Assembly: GCF_003788635.1 (NCBI RefSeq)
Contig: NZ_AYKH01000001.1
Location: forward strand, 124,001-188,000
Length of the DNA: 64,000 bases
Source: Salinisphaera orenii subsp. orenii MK-B5
Lineage (GTDB): Bacteria > Pseudomonadota > Gammaproteobacteria > Nevskiales > Salinisphaeraceae
Direction of reading: 5' to 3'
In this document: positions 8,498 to 17,905 of the stretch, piece after piece
Numbering within the stretch: position 1 is the stretch's first letter
How the letters are laid out: each line of letters begins with the position of its first letter
Notes under the pieces: model-generated
The model's input: the letters and a program-made list of their open reading frames with translations, nothing else
Database searches by the model: none
Told to the model about the DNA's origin: nothing
Program-made: the position numbers and the translations under genes

Positions 8498-9829
8498 TCA
8501 GCCGTTCCTCTCGAAGACCGCCATCGATTCGATGTGCGCGGTATGCGGAAACATGTCCATGACGCCGGCGTGCGTCAATCGGTAGCCGTACCGATGCACG
8601 AGCTCGCCCGCATCCCGGGCCAGGGTGGCCGGATGACAGGAACAGTAGACGATGCGCTTCGCCTCGCTCGCCGCCACCTGCGGGAGCACTTCGGCCGCAC
8701 CGGAGCGCGGCGGGTCGATCAGCACCTTGTCGATGGGCGGCTGCGCCCAGGACGGCGATGCCTCGGGCTCGAACAGATTGGCGACATGGGCCTCAATGTT
8801 GTCCACGCCGTTGGCCCCTGCGTTGACCCGCGCGCGCTCGACCAGGCCGGCCTCGCCTTCGACGGTGACCACACGCGCGGCCCGCCGCGCCAGCGGGACC
8901 GAGAAGTTGCCGAGACCGGCGAACAGCTCGAGCACGGTCTCGTCGGCCTGCACATCGAGCCGCGCCAGTGCCTGATCAACCATGCGGGCGTTGATCCCGG
9001 CGTGGATCTGGACGAAGTCGTTGGGCTGGAAATACAGCCGCGCATCATGCGCCGGCAGCGTGTAATAGAGCGCCGGCGCGTCAGCCGACAGCGGCGCGAT
9101 CGTGTCCTCGTTGCCGGGCTGCAGATAGATCGAGAAGCCGTGCTCGGCGCCGAACGTCGCCAACCGCTCGCGATCGGCCGCCGTGGGCTCATCGAGCACC
9201 CGAAAGACCAGCGCGATGGCATTGTCACCGGCCGCGACCTCGATCTGCGGGATGCGCTCGCGGATCGACAGCCCGTCGATCAGGTGCGCGAGGGCCACCA
9301 GCCGCGTGCCGACCGGCTCGACCAGCACCTCGCAGCGCTGAAGGAGCGCGATGAACGGCGCGCCGCGCTCGCGGAATCCGACCAGCGTGCCGCCTTTTTT
9401 CGGCACGTATTTCACGCCCAGCCGGGCCCGGCGCCGATAATGCCAGCGCTCGGCGACCAGCGGCGCCAGGGTCGCATCGGGCTCGACCTTGCCGATGCGC
9501 GCCAGCGCCTGCATCAGCTGGTCCTGCTTGAACGCCAGCTGGGCATCCTCGCCGGCGTGCTGCAGGGCACAGCCCCCGCAGACGCCGAAATGGGCGCAGC
9601 GCGGGGTGACCCGATCCGCGGAGGCCGACAGCAGCGTCTCCAGCGCGGCCTCCTCGTAGTCGCGTTTCTGCCGGGTCGGGCGATAGAGTGCGCGCTCGCC
9701 CGGCAGCGTGTCAGCCACGAAAACCGCCTTGCCGTCGACATGGCCCACGCCGCGGGCATTGCTGGCCAGATCGACGATGTCGGCGATGTTGCGCTCGACC
9801 GGACGGCCGCGCCGGCGCCGTCGACTCAT
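8498..9829 (-). CDS. rlmD: 23S rRNA (uracil-1939-C5)-methyltransferase RlmD
   Basis: A 443-residue methyltransferase with an N-terminal TRAM/OB region, a 4Fe-4S cluster motif (Cys78, Cys84, Cys87 in RCAHFGVCGGC and a later Cys in LLQRCEV), an SAM-binding ELFAGLGNFSVPLA and the catalytic-Cys block YCSCHPATLARD near residue 395. It methylates U1939 of 23S rRNA. The start at 9829 overlaps the upstream gene's stop by 4 bases; the open frame runs on to 10303 but that extension is a shadow of the neighbour. The rlmD...cysM neighbourhood is known from Pseudomonas. Confidence 0.95.
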   Translation of the reverse strand: MSRRRRRGRPVERNIADIVDLASNARGVGHVDGKAVFVADTLPGERALYRPTRQKRDYEEAALETLLSASADRVTPRCAHFGVCGGCALQHAGEDAQLAFKQDQLMQALARIGKVEPDATLAPLVAERWHYRRRARLGVKYVPKKGGTLVGFRERGAPFIALLQRCEVLVEPVGTRLVALAHLIDGLSIRERIPQIEVAAGDNAIALVFRVLDEPTAADRERLATFGAEHGFSIYLQPGNEDTIAPLSADAPALYYTLPAHDARLYFQPNDFVQIHAGINARMVDQALARLDVQADETVLELFAGLGNFSVPLARRAARVVTVEGEAGLVERARVNAGANGVDNIEAHVANLFEPEASPSWAQPPIDKVLIDPPRSGAAEVLPQVAASEAKRIVYCSCHPATLARDAGELVHRYGYRLTHAGVMDMFPHTAHIESMAVFERNG

Positions 9830-10449
9830 GCCGCGCCCTCCGCCGGCCACGCCGCCTCTCGCTGATGGCGCTCCTCCGGGCTCATGCGGCCGCGGGCGAC
9901 CTGCAGACGCAGCCAGAGCCGGTAGCGCCCTTCCGCGCGCGCGGCCGGCCCACGATCGGCCATTGCGCCGACACCGAGCAACTCGTGGTATTCGAGCTCT
10001 GCGTCCGGCTCGGCCTCGGCCGTCGGGAAGCCCAGCGCATCGGCGAGGCCGAGAAATCCGTCCGGACACCAGCCCTCCGGCAGCGGCAGATCGTGCATCA
10101 GGGCCCGCGCGGCCAGCAGCTGCAGGTCCGCAGCGCACCAGGCCACGGCCTCCGCGCCCGGGTCCGGCCAGGCCGCGAACAGACGGCGCAACCGCGTGGC
10201 CTCGTCCACGCCGGCATCGGCGTCGACGTCCAGCCGGCGGATCGCCCGCCCCGAATCGATCACCGCAGCGAGCCCACGCACCGCGCGCAGATGCGGCGGC
10301 CACGCGATACGTCCGGTGCGCTGCAGACGCACCTGCTCGAAGGCGCTGGTCAGGTCGGCGTCGTCGAGCCGCTCGTAGTCGCCCAGCCGGCGCGCCGCGC
10401 CGACATCGAGACCCGTGTCCAGCGCCAGCGCCACCACGCCGACGGTCAC
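9826..10449 (-). CDS. PolB-exonuclease-like protein with degenerate active site
   Basis: A 207-residue protein in the rlmD-cysM gap. Its layout resembles the predicted 3'-5' exonucleases related to the PolB proofreading domain: a short beta strand ending in D, then the LGDYERLDDADL, PPHLRAVRGLAAVID and WCAADLQLLAARALMHDLPLP segments. The usual first motif DxE reads LDTGL here, so the Glu is absent, and the Asn/Gly of the middle motif is also replaced. I see the resemblance by eye only. It may be a catalytically dead paralogue or an unrelated fold. It overlaps both cysM and rlmD by 4 bases. Confidence 0.6.
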   Translation of the reverse strand: MTVGVVALALDTGLDVGAARRLGDYERLDDADLTSAFEQVRLQRTGRIAWPPHLRAVRGLAAVIDSGRAIRRLDVDADAGVDEATRLRRLFAAWPDPGAEAVAWCAADLQLLAARALMHDLPLPEGWCPDGFLGLADALGFPTAEAEPDAELEYHELLGVGAMADRGPAARAEGRYRLWLRLQVARGRMSPEERHQREAAWPAEGAA

Positions 10450-11354
10450 GGCTTGTCGTACACGCCGGTGGACAGGTAGCGATCGCCGCGGTCGCAGATG
10501 ATCATGGCGATGGTCGCGTTCTCGACCTCGCGGGCCAGGGACAGCGCCGCGAACGCACTGCCGCCGGAGGACGGGCCGGCGAATATGCCCTCCTCGCGCG
10601 CCATTCGCTTCATCGTGGCTTCGGCATCGGCCTGTTCGACGTTGATGACCCGATCGACCCGCTCGGGCTCGAAGATCTTCGGCAGGTACTCCTCGGGCCA
10701 GCGCCGGATGCCGGGAATCTTGGATTCCCCGGCCGGCTGCACGCCGATGATCTGGATGTCGGGATTCTGCTCCTTGAGATAGCGAGAGCAGCCCATGATC
10801 GTGCCGGTCGTGCCCATGGTGGCCACGAAATGGGTGATCTCGCCGCCGGTGGCCTGCCAGAGCTCGGGGCCGGTGGTCTCGTAGTGCGCGCGCGGATTGT
10901 CGGGATTGGCGAACTGGTCCAGCACCACCCCCTCACCGTCGGCGTGCATGCGCGCAGCGAGATCACGGGCGCCCTCCATGCCCTCGGACTCGGAGACCGA
11001 GACGATCTCCGCGCCGTAGGCACGCATGGACGCGCGTCGCTCCTCGCTCATGTTCTCGGGCATGATCAACTTCATCCGGAAGCCCTGCATGGCCGCCACC
11101 ATCGCCAACGCGATGCCGGTATTGCCGCTGGTCGCCTCGATGAGCGTATCGCCCGGGCGGATGTCGCCGCGTTCGGCGGCACGCCGGATCATGCTGTAGG
11201 CCGGTCGGTCCTTGACCGAGCCCGCGGGGTTGTCGCCTTCGAGCTTGGCCAGCAGCGTGTTCGAGGCATTACTGCCATAGCCTTCGGGCAGGCGCTGCAA
11301 ACGCGTGAGCGCGGAATTGCCGACGAAGTGATCGAGCGTGGGATAGTCTTTCAT
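10446..11354 (-). CDS. cysM: O-acetylserine sulfhydrylase B CysM
   Basis: A 302-residue PLP enzyme that makes cysteine (or S-sulfocysteine from thiosulfate) from O-acetylserine. The PLP lysine is Lys48 in NPAGSVKDR, the phosphate loop and substrate loop are in EATSGNTGIAL, and the C-terminal GPSSGGSAFA binds the cofactor ring. Length and the KDYPTLDHFVGN start are CysM-like rather than CysK-like. It is 27 bases downstream of pdxJ, which makes the PLP cofactor it needs; that link is an observation of context only. Confidence 0.95.
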   Translation of the reverse strand: MKDYPTLDHFVGNSALTRLQRLPEGYGSNASNTLLAKLEGDNPAGSVKDRPAYSMIRRAAERGDIRPGDTLIEATSGNTGIALAMVAAMQGFRMKLIMPENMSEERRASMRAYGAEIVSVSESEGMEGARDLAARMHADGEGVVLDQFANPDNPRAHYETTGPELWQATGGEITHFVATMGTTGTIMGCSRYLKEQNPDIQIIGVQPAGESKIPGIRRWPEEYLPKIFEPERVDRVINVEQADAEATMKRMAREEGIFAGPSSGGSAFAALSLAREVENATIAMIICDRGDRYLSTGVYDKP

Positions 11355-11381
11355 GGCGCGATTCTAGCAGCGCACCCGCGC

Positions 11382-12146
11382 TCAGCGCAGTGCCCGACGG
11401 CCGGTATCCATGGCCGCCCGCATCTCGCGCACGGCCTCGGACAGGCCCACGAACACCGCGCGCGCGACGATGGCGTGACCGATGTTGAGTTCAACGATTT
11501 CGCCGATCGCCGCGATCGCCTCCACGTTGTCGACGTGCAACCCGTGCCCGGCGTGGACCTCCATGCCGAGCCCGGCGGCGTGTTGCGCCGCGGTGGCGAT
11601 ACGGCGGCGCTGATCGTCGCGCTCGGCCGTGCCGCGGGCATCGGCGTAGGCGCCGGTGTGCAGTTCGATGTGGCGGGCCCCGGCCGCGGCAGCCGCCTCG
11701 ATCTGACGTGAATCGGGGTCGATGAACAGCGCCGCTCGGATGCCGGCGGTATGCAGTCGCCCGAGCGCCTCGGCCACGGCACCGACCTGACCGGCGATGT
11801 CCAGCCCGCCCTCGGTGGTCAGTTCGGCCCGCCGCTCGGGCACGAGACAGCAGTCGCGCGGATGGCCGTGCACGGCGATCTCGAGCATCTCGGCGGTCAT
11901 CGCCATCTCCAGGTTGACCGCGATGTCGGTACCCTGCAGCAGCGCCTCGACGTCGGCGTCCTGAATGTGGCGACGGTCCTCCCGCAGATGGACGGTGATG
12001 CTGTCCGCACCGGCGGCCACGGCCTGACGCGCGGCCTGCACCACATCGGGATAGACCGTGCCGCGCGCCTGCCGCAGGGTGGCGACATGGTCGACGTTGA
12101 CGCCCAGCCGCAGGGGCTTGGTTGACGTTCGGGTGCTTGCGTTCAA
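11382..12146 (-). CDS. pdxJ: Pyridoxine 5'-phosphate synthase PdxJ
   Basis: A 254-residue TIM-barrel enzyme that condenses aminoacetone-phosphate product and deoxyxylulose 5-phosphate into pyridoxine phosphate. The N-terminal signature [17 protein letters not shown], the central [13 protein letters not shown] and the C-terminal [23 protein letters not shown] are all present. The apparent start is TTG at 12146, sharing bases with the recO stop (TTGA); no ATG or GTG lies between it and the conserved core, so a weak coupled start is likely. Confidence 0.96.
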   Translation of the reverse strand: MNASTRTSTKPLRLGVNVDHVATLRQARGTVYPDVVQAARQAVAAGADSITVHLREDRRHIQDADVEALLQGTDIAVNLEMAMTAEMLEIAVHGHPRDCCLVPERRAELTTEGGLDIAGQVGAVAEALGRLHTAGIRAALFIDPDSRQIEAAAAAGARHIELHTGAYADARGTAERDDQRRRIATAAQHAAGLGMEVHAGHGLHVDNVEAIAAIGEIVELNIGHAIVARAVFVGLSEAVREMRAAMDTGRRALR

Positions 12147-12898
12147 GTCGGGTCTCCCCTGGCGGTTCGTTGGGTGTCGGTGCCGGCGGCGAACTGCTGC
12201 ATCGCCTGGAGCGTGGCCACGGACTTCAGCGGTCGGCCGCCCAGATGCGGCGCGATCGCGGCCTGCATGAGGTCGCGCGCCGCGCGCACGTCGGCGCGGC
12301 TGTCGAAGCGCCCGGCGGCCAGCCCGCGCAGGGCGTCACCGGCGATCTGGACCTCGCCGGGCCCAGACGCGCCGCGGGCCTGCCGCAGGCCGGTATCGGG
12401 ATGATAGAGATAGCGCCCGCCCGCGACCACCGCCGTGTCGTCGTCGCTGGTGGCCTCCAGCGAGATGCCGTAGCCGAGCACGTCGAGCAGATCGCGCTCG
12501 AAGAATCGCAGCGCGACGATCGCCGGCGCTCCCGCGTCGAGTCCGTCGAGCAGCGCGATCAGGCTGTCGTAGAGCGGCGGATGCGGATCGTCACGCGCCA
12601 GCAGGCGCATGATCAGCTCGCTGGCGTAGAAGCCGCCCATCAGCGCGTGACCGCTCAGGCGGTAGCGCCGCGGCGCGTCCACGTCGGTCAGCGTATGCAG
12701 TTCGCCCCGGCCGGTCCAGGACAGGGCGAGACCGGTCAGCGGCTCCAGCACCCCCTGCCAGCGCGACTTCGGGCGCCGCGCCCCCTTGGCCAGCAGCCCG
12801 ATCCGGCCGTGCTCGCGGGCGAAGGCCTCGACCAGCACGCTGGTATCGCGCCAGGCGCGGCGGTGCAGGATCAGTGCCGGGGCGAGTTCGACGCGCAT
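12143..12898 (-). CDS. recO: DNA repair protein RecO
   Basis: A 251-residue RecO: an N-terminal OB fold ([34 protein letters not shown]) followed by the helical domain with [15 protein letters not shown]. It anneals SSB-coated single strands and loads RecA with RecR. The zinc cysteines of some RecO proteins are not present, as in other gammaproteobacteria. The ATG at 12898 gives the family N-terminus; the frame back to 12967 is not conserved. Order era-recO-pdxJ is standard. Confidence 0.93.
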   Translation of the reverse strand: MRVELAPALILHRRAWRDTSVLVEAFAREHGRIGLLAKGARRPKSRWQGVLEPLTGLALSWTGRGELHTLTDVDAPRRYRLSGHALMGGFYASELIMRLLARDDPHPPLYDSLIALLDGLDAGAPAIVALRFFERDLLDVLGYGISLEATSDDDTAVVAGGRYLYHPDTGLRQARGASGPGEVQIAGDALRGLAAGRFDSRADVRAARDLMQAAIAPHLGGRPLKSVATLQAMQQFAAGTDTQRTARGDPT

Positions 12899-13167
12899 AG
12901 CGCTGACATCGGCGACGGGGGCATCACATCTGCGAGCACGCGATCGGCCGACGGCGCACCGTCCCACGGCCCGGCGGCGGCCGGCACGGGCTCGGGGCCA
13001 GGTCCGACCGGATCCGGCAATCCGCGCTGCGGGCGCGATTCGAGCGAGGCGTTGACGAGTGGAATCGGATGTTGCGGACGTTCGAAACGCATGGTGACGC
13101 GCGTGGGACAGGCCGTGAGAAACGGGGCCCAGGCGCGGCAGCCCGGTCGGCCGGTTTCGGCAAGCAC
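12871..13167 (-). CDS. Possible small Pro-rich ORF between era and recO
   Basis: The 275 bases between era and recO hold a 98-residue minus-strand frame with a GTG start, six bases after the era stop, and overlapping the recO start by 28 bases. It is Pro-, Ala- and Arg-rich, has no recognisable domain, and its third-position GC looks lower than in the flanking genes. An internal ATG at about 13092 would give a 73-residue product. It may be spacer DNA rather than a gene. Confidence 0.3.
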   Translation of the reverse strand: MLAETGRPGCRAWAPFLTACPTRVTMRFERPQHPIPLVNASLESRPQRGLPDPVGPGPEPVPAAAGPWDGAPSADRVLADVMPPSPMSALCASNSPRH

Positions 13168-13173
13168 GAGTGG

Positions 13174-14067
13174 CTAGTGGCCGAGATCGCGCACGCTGGC
13201 CTCGGAATCGATCCAGTTCTCGCGCACCTTGACCCAGAGCCGCAGATCGACCCGCGTATCCAGCCGCGAAACCAGATCCAGCCGCGCCGCCCGGCCGATC
13301 TTCTTGAGCATCTGGCCACCGCGACCGATCACCATCGCCTTGTGGTTCTCACGCGAGACCCAGATACAGGCGTGGATCTCGATCGGCACGTCGCTGCTGT
13401 CGAAGCGCTCGATCTCGACCGCCGCCGAATACGGCAGCTCCTGCTGCAAAAACAGCGTGAGTTTCTCGCGCACGGTCTCGGCGGCGATGAAGCGCAGATT
13501 GCGGTCGGTGTACTCGTCGTCGGGAAACAGAAACGGGCCCGCCGGCATGCGGGTTCCGCACTCGGCGATGATAGCGTCCAGATTGCGACCCTTCTGCGCG
13601 GATATCGGCGCCACGAAGGCGAATTCGCGCTTCTCGCTGACCGACTGTATGAAAGGCAGCAGCTCGGTCTTGTCCGCGACCCGGTCGACCTTGTTGATGA
13701 CCAGCCCCACCGGCGCCTCGACCCGCGCCAACCGCGCGAGCGCCGCGGCATCCTCGTCGCGCCAGCGGCCCGCCTCGACCATGAAGAGCACGAGATCGAT
13801 GCCCGCGAGGCTGGCCACCGCAGTCTCGTTGAGCACGCGATTGAGCGCGCTCTTGGCGGTCGTGTGCAGGCCCGGCGTGTCGACCAGCGCGATCTGCAGA
13901 TCCTCGCGCGTATAAACGCCGATGATGCGATGACGGGTGGTTTGCGGCTTGGGGGTGACGATGCTCACCTTCTCGCCCACCAGCGCGTTGACCAGTGTGG
14001 ACTTGCCCACGTTGGGTCGGCCCACGAGGGCCACCATGCCGCTGCGTGTATCTCGGGTCTCGCTCAT
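13174..14067 (-). CDS. era: GTPase Era
   Basis: A 297-residue essential GTPase that helps mature 16S rRNA and assemble the 30S subunit. The GTP-binding motifs are G1 GRPNVGKSTL, G3 DTPGLH and G4 NKVD. The C-terminal KH domain has the VIGRGGQMLKKIG loop that binds the 3' end of 16S rRNA. The ATG at 14067 overlaps the rnc stop by 4 bases; the longer frame to 14265 is the shadow of rnc. Coupling of rnc and era matches the E. coli operon. Confidence 0.97.
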   Translation of the reverse strand: MSETRDTRSGMVALVGRPNVGKSTLVNALVGEKVSIVTPKPQTTRHRIIGVYTREDLQIALVDTPGLHTTAKSALNRVLNETAVASLAGIDLVLFMVEAGRWRDEDAAALARLARVEAPVGLVINKVDRVADKTELLPFIQSVSEKREFAFVAPISAQKGRNLDAIIAECGTRMPAGPFLFPDDEYTDRNLRFIAAETVREKLTLFLQQELPYSAAVEIERFDSSDVPIEIHACIWVSRENHKAMVIGRGGQMLKKIGRAARLDLVSRLDTRVDLRLWVKVRENWIDSEASVRDLGH

Positions 14068-14762
14068 TGATCGTCCGCGTGAAGTCGTTCGAGCATGCGC
14101 CGGGCCGCGTCCTGTTCGGCCTTGCGGCGGCCGCCGCCCTCGCCGTCCACCGTGTCTCCGGTGTCGGCGAGATGACAGCGTGCCACGAAGTGCTGACAGT
14201 GGTCGGCGCCGGTGACGCTCACCAGGGTGTATTCCGGCCGCTCGCGGGCGCGCGCCTGCAGCCACTCCTGCAGCCGGGTCTTGGCGTCCTTGAGGCTGTC
14301 GGCGCTGGGCAGCGCGGCCAGGCGGCTGGCGTACAGCGCGTGCACGACCGTCTGGGCGGCGGCGAAACCGCCGTCGCAGTAGATCGCGCCCAGCACGGCC
14401 TCGACGCCGTCGGCCAGGATCGAGGCCCGCCGACGGCTGCCGTCGCGGTTCTCGCCCGGGCCCAGTACCAGCGCCTCGCCCAGATCGATCTCCTCGGCGA
14501 TCGCGGCGAGCGTGCGTTCGCGCACCAGCGCAGCGCGCAGCCGCGACAGATCACCCTCCGGCGCCTCGGGGCAGCGCTCGAACAGCGCCGCGGCGATGAC
14601 GAAGTTGAGCACGCCGTCGCCGAGGAATTCCAGCCTCTCGTTGTGATCGGAGGCCGCGCTCCGATGGGTGAGCGCGCGCGCGAGCAGCGCCGGACGCTCG
14701 AACGCGTAGTCCAGCCGGCGTTCCAGCCGGCCACCGGCGTCGCGCGGCGCGCTAGCGCTCAT
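14064..14762 (-). CDS. rnc: Ribonuclease III
   Basis: A 232-residue double-strand RNA endonuclease for rRNA and mRNA processing. The RNase III signature ERLEFLGDGVLNFVIA and the second acidic site in ADGVEAVLGAIYCDGG are intact, followed by a double-stranded RNA-binding domain (DAKTRLQEWLQARA ... RRKAEQDAARRML). The ATG at 14762 is preferred; a GTG two codons earlier (14768) is possible. It overlaps the DUF4845 gene end by 11 bases. Confidence 0.96.
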   Translation of the reverse strand: MSASAPRDAGGRLERRLDYAFERPALLARALTHRSAASDHNERLEFLGDGVLNFVIAAALFERCPEAPEGDLSRLRAALVRERTLAAIAEEIDLGEALVLGPGENRDGSRRRASILADGVEAVLGAIYCDGGFAAAQTVVHALYASRLAALPSADSLKDAKTRLQEWLQARARERPEYTLVSVTGADHCQHFVARCHLADTGDTVDGEGGGRRKAEQDAARRMLERLHADDQ

Positions 14763-15165
14763 CGCCACCGGCCAGCATGGCGCTTTCCTCGAACGAATAG
14801 ACCAGCGACAGATTGAGCAGCATCGGCCGGCGCACTTCGTAGCTCAGCGAGATCCGGCGGCCGTCGCCGGCCCGCTCCACGGCTACATCGCGGCCGCTGA
14901 GGTTGTCGACATAGCCGGCGTCGAAGCGGCGCTGGACGGCCTGCTGGATCTCGCCGGCGCTGGCCCGACGCAGATCGGGGTCGTCGGCGACCGCCTGCAG
15001 CGTGGTGCGCACGTCGTAGGCGTTGAGATAAACGGGCACGCTCTTGATCGCCACCAGCGCGATCAGGCCGAGCGTGATCAGCACATAGAGCAATCCCCAG
15101 ATGGTGATGCCGCGCTGAGCGCGGCGGTTCCGCATGCGTGTCGCTCGCTGCACTTCGCCTCGCAT
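14752..15165 (-). CDS. DUF4845 membrane protein
   Basis: A 137-residue protein with one N-terminal membrane segment (GITIWGLLYVLITLGLIALV, about residues 19-38) and a periplasmic domain. It fits the DUF4845 family that sits between lepB and rnc in Pseudomonas-like bacteria. The N-terminus RAQRGITIWGLL looks like a type IV pilin-type prepilin start (RG before the helix), a feature of the family whose meaning is unknown. A second ATG at 15135 would keep this segment. Function unknown. Confidence 0.8.
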   Translation of the reverse strand: MRGEVQRATRMRNRRAQRGITIWGLLYVLITLGLIALVAIKSVPVYLNAYDVRTTLQAVADDPDLRRASAGEIQQAVQRRFDAGYVDNLSGRDVAVERAGDGRRISLSYEVRRPMLLNLSLVYSFEESAMLAGGDER

Positions 15166-15186
15166 CCCCGCTCGTCCCCGTCGCCG

Positions 15187-15966
15187 CTAGTGAAGAATAT
15201 GGCCGATGCGCGAAAAGCGCACATCGAAATCGTCGAAATCGATGCTCATCCAAGTCATGAACGCCTTGCCGACGAGATGGTCCTCGGGCACGAAGCCCCA
15301 GACGCGCGAGTCGGCGCTGTTGTCGCGGTTGTCGCCCATGACGAAATAATGTCCTTCAGGCACGGTCACGCTTACGTTCGGGCCGTTACGTCCGACCACC
15401 TGCAGCACCGGATGATCGGTGCCACCCGGCAGCTGCTCGATAAAACGCAGCATACGGGCGTTGGCGTCGGCGTCGGGACCGTCGTAGACGCCCCGCTCGG
15501 CCAGCGGCACGCGTTCGCCGTTCAGGTAGAGATGCTCGTCGCGATAGGCGACGCGGTCGCCCGGCAGCCCGATCACACGCTTGATGTAGTCCTTGGTCGG
15601 GTCCGGCGGGTAACGAAAGACGACGATGTCGCCGCGTTCCGGTTCGCCCAGATCGAGAAACTTGGTGTGAAAGACCGGCGCACGCAGGCCGTAGCTGAAC
15701 TTGTTGACCAGCACGAAGTCGCCGACCAGCAGCGTCGGCACCATTGAGCGTGAGGGAATCCGGAACGGCTCGAACACGAACGCGCGCAGCACCAGCACCG
15801 CGAGCAGCACGGGAAAGAACGAACGCGCGAACTCGATCGCCCAATTGGCATCCACGCCGGCCGCACGCCGTCGTGCGAGCACGAGTCGATCGATCAGCCA
15901 GATCACGCCGGTCAGCACGGTGGCCAGCGCGAGCCAGGCCTCGAAGTCGAGATGTACGGTGTTCAT
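15187..15966 (-). CDS. lepB: Signal peptidase I
   Basis: A 259-residue inner-membrane protease that cleaves secretory signal peptides. It has an N-terminal membrane segment (about 8-28), a second one (about 51-67), the catalytic Ser74 in IPSRSMVPTL and Lys129 in DYIKRVIGLPGD, and the box E block YFVMGDNRDNSADSR. It is directly downstream of lepA as in most proteobacteria. Confidence 0.96.
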   Translation of the reverse strand: MNTVHLDFEAWLALATVLTGVIWLIDRLVLARRRAAGVDANWAIEFARSFFPVLLAVLVLRAFVFEPFRIPSRSMVPTLLVGDFVLVNKFSYGLRAPVFHTKFLDLGEPERGDIVVFRYPPDPTKDYIKRVIGLPGDRVAYRDEHLYLNGERVPLAERGVYDGPDADANARMLRFIEQLPGGTDHPVLQVVGRNGPNVSVTVPEGHYFVMGDNRDNSADSRVWGFVPEDHLVGKAFMTWMSIDFDDFDVRFSRIGHILH

Positions 15967-15990
15967 GGGCAGTTCGCGGCGGCGCCGGGC

Positions 15991-17790
15991 CTAGTCGGAA
16001 TCGTCGGTCGACAGCACCGCGAGGAAGGCCTCCTGCGGTATCTCCACGCTCCCGAGCTGTTTCATCCGGCGCTTGCCTTCCTTCTGTTTTTCCAGCAACT
16101 TGCGTTTGCGCGAGACGTCGCCGCCGTAGCATTTGGCCGTGACGTTCTTGCGCATGGCCTTGACCGTGGACCGGGCGATGATGCGGGTGCCGATGGTCGC
16201 CTGGATGGCGACGTCGAACATCTGCCGCGGAACGATGTTCTTGAGCTTCTCGACCAGCGCCTTGCCGCGCTCGTAGGCGCGGTCGCGGTGCACGATGTGG
16301 GCCAGCGCATCGACCGCGTCGCCGTTGATGAGCACGTCCAGGCGCACGAGCTTGGCCGCCTGGAAACGGGCGAAATCGTATTCGAACGACGCGAAGCCGC
16401 GCGAGACCGACTTCAGGCGGTCGAAGAAGTCGAGCACCACCTCCGACAGCGGCAGCTCGAAGCTCATGGACACCGAATTGCCCATGTAGCTCATGTCCTT
16501 CTGCACGCCGCGCTTTTCCATGCACAGCTGCATGACAGGGCCGACGAAATCGTTGGGCATGAGGATCGAGGCGTGGATGATCGGCTCGCGTATCTCCTCG
16601 ATGTCACCCGGATCGGGCAGCGCCTGCGGGTTGCTGATCGACAGCACCTCCCCGCCGGTCGTCAGCACTTCATAGATCACGGTGGGCGCGGTCGTGATCA
16701 GGTCGAGGTTGTATTCGCGCTCCAGGCGCTCCTGCACGATCTCCATGTGGAGCATGCCCAGAAAGCCGATACGGAAGCCGAAACCCAGGGCGGCCGACGT
16801 CTCGGGCTCGTAGTTGAGCGAGGAGTCGTTGAGCCGCAGCTTGGCCAGCGCGTCGCGGAAGTCCTCGTAGTCGTCTGAATTGACGGTGTAGACCCCGGCG
16901 AAGACCCGCGGCTGGATCTGGCGAAAGCCGGGCAGACGCGCCTCGCAGGGGGCATGCGCGTGGGTCAGCGTGTCACCCACGGGCGCGCCGTCGATGTCCT
17001 TGATGCCGGCGATGACGTAGCCGACCTCGCCCACCTCGAGCGCCTTGCGCGGCGTCTTCTTGGGCGTGAAGATGCCGACGTCGTCGACCTCGTACTCGCG
17101 CTCGGTGGCCAGCACCTTGATGCGGTCGCGCGGGGTCATGCGACCGTTGACGATACGCACCAGCGAGACCACGCCCAGGTAGTTGTCGAACCAGGAGTCC
17201 ACGATCAGCGCCTGCAGCGGCGCGTCGGCACTGCCGACCGGCGGCGGAATGCGCCGGATGATCGCCTCCAGTACGTCGGTGACGCCCTCGCCGGACTTCG
17301 CGGAGACCAGCAGCCGGTCGGTCGCGTCCAGGCCGATCACATCCTCGATCTGCTGGGAGACGCCGTCGGGATCGGAAGCCGGCAGATCGATCTTGTTGAG
17401 CACCGGCACGATCTCGAGATCCTGCTCGATGGCGGTGTAGCAGTTGGCCACACTCTGGGCTTCGACGCCCTGCGAGGCGTCCACCACCAGCAGGGCGCCC
17501 TCGCAGGCCGCCAGGGAGCGCGAGACCTCGTAGGAGAAGTCGACGTGGCCCGGCGTGTCGATGAAGTTGAGCTTGTAGGTCTCGCCGTCGGCGGCCTGAT
17601 AGTCCAGCGTGACCGCCTGCGCCTTGATGGTGATGCCGCGCTCACGCTCTAGATCCATCGAATCGAGGACCTGCTCGGCCATCTCCCGCTCGGTCAGGCC
17701 ACGACAGGCCTGGATGAAGCGATCGGCGAGCGTCGACTTGCCGTGATCGATATGGGCGATGATCGAGAAGTTGCGGATGCGTGACTGCAT
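15991..17790 (-). CDS. lepA: Elongation factor 4 (LepA)
   Basis: A 599-residue translational GTPase that back-translocates or rescues stalled ribosomes and affects initiation. GTPase motifs: [13 protein letters not shown] (14-26), [15 protein letters not shown] and NKIDLP. The C-terminal LepA-specific domain ends with [21 protein letters not shown], the family hallmark. Length equals E. coli LepA. It is the first gene of the long minus-strand run; the terminator at 17818-17849 lies just upstream of it. Confidence 0.97.
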   Translation of the reverse strand: MQSRIRNFSIIAHIDHGKSTLADRFIQACRGLTEREMAEQVLDSMDLERERGITIKAQAVTLDYQAADGETYKLNFIDTPGHVDFSYEVSRSLAACEGALLVVDASQGVEAQSVANCYTAIEQDLEIVPVLNKIDLPASDPDGVSQQIEDVIGLDATDRLLVSAKSGEGVTDVLEAIIRRIPPPVGSADAPLQALIVDSWFDNYLGVVSLVRIVNGRMTPRDRIKVLATEREYEVDDVGIFTPKKTPRKALEVGEVGYVIAGIKDIDGAPVGDTLTHAHAPCEARLPGFRQIQPRVFAGVYTVNSDDYEDFRDALAKLRLNDSSLNYEPETSAALGFGFRIGFLGMLHMEIVQERLEREYNLDLITTAPTVIYEVLTTGGEVLSISNPQALPDPGDIEEIREPIIHASILMPNDFVGPVMQLCMEKRGVQKDMSYMGNSVSMSFELPLSEVVLDFFDRLKSVSRGFASFEYDFARFQAAKLVRLDVLINGDAVDALAHIVHRDRAYERGKALVEKLKNIVPRQMFDVAIQATIGTRIIARSTVKAMRKNVTAKCYGGDVSRKRKLLEKQKEGKRRMKQLGSVEIPQEAFLAVLSTDDSD

Positions 17791-17817
17791 GAACGGTCCG
17801 GCGCGGCAATTAAGCCC

Positions 17818-17849
17818 AAAACAATCGCCCCGGCAGGCGCCGGGGCGAT
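17818..17849 (-). terminator. Rho-independent terminator after mucD
   Basis: A perfect 11-bp hairpin (17824-17834 with 17839-17849, loop of 4) followed on the minus strand by TGTTTT. It lies between mucD and lepA and separates the stress operon from the lepA operon. Confidence 0.75.
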
Positions 17850-17905
17850 ACGATGAAGCGTCGTAGTATACGCCGAGGCCCGCCGCAGTTTCAGCGGCGG
17901 CGCCC

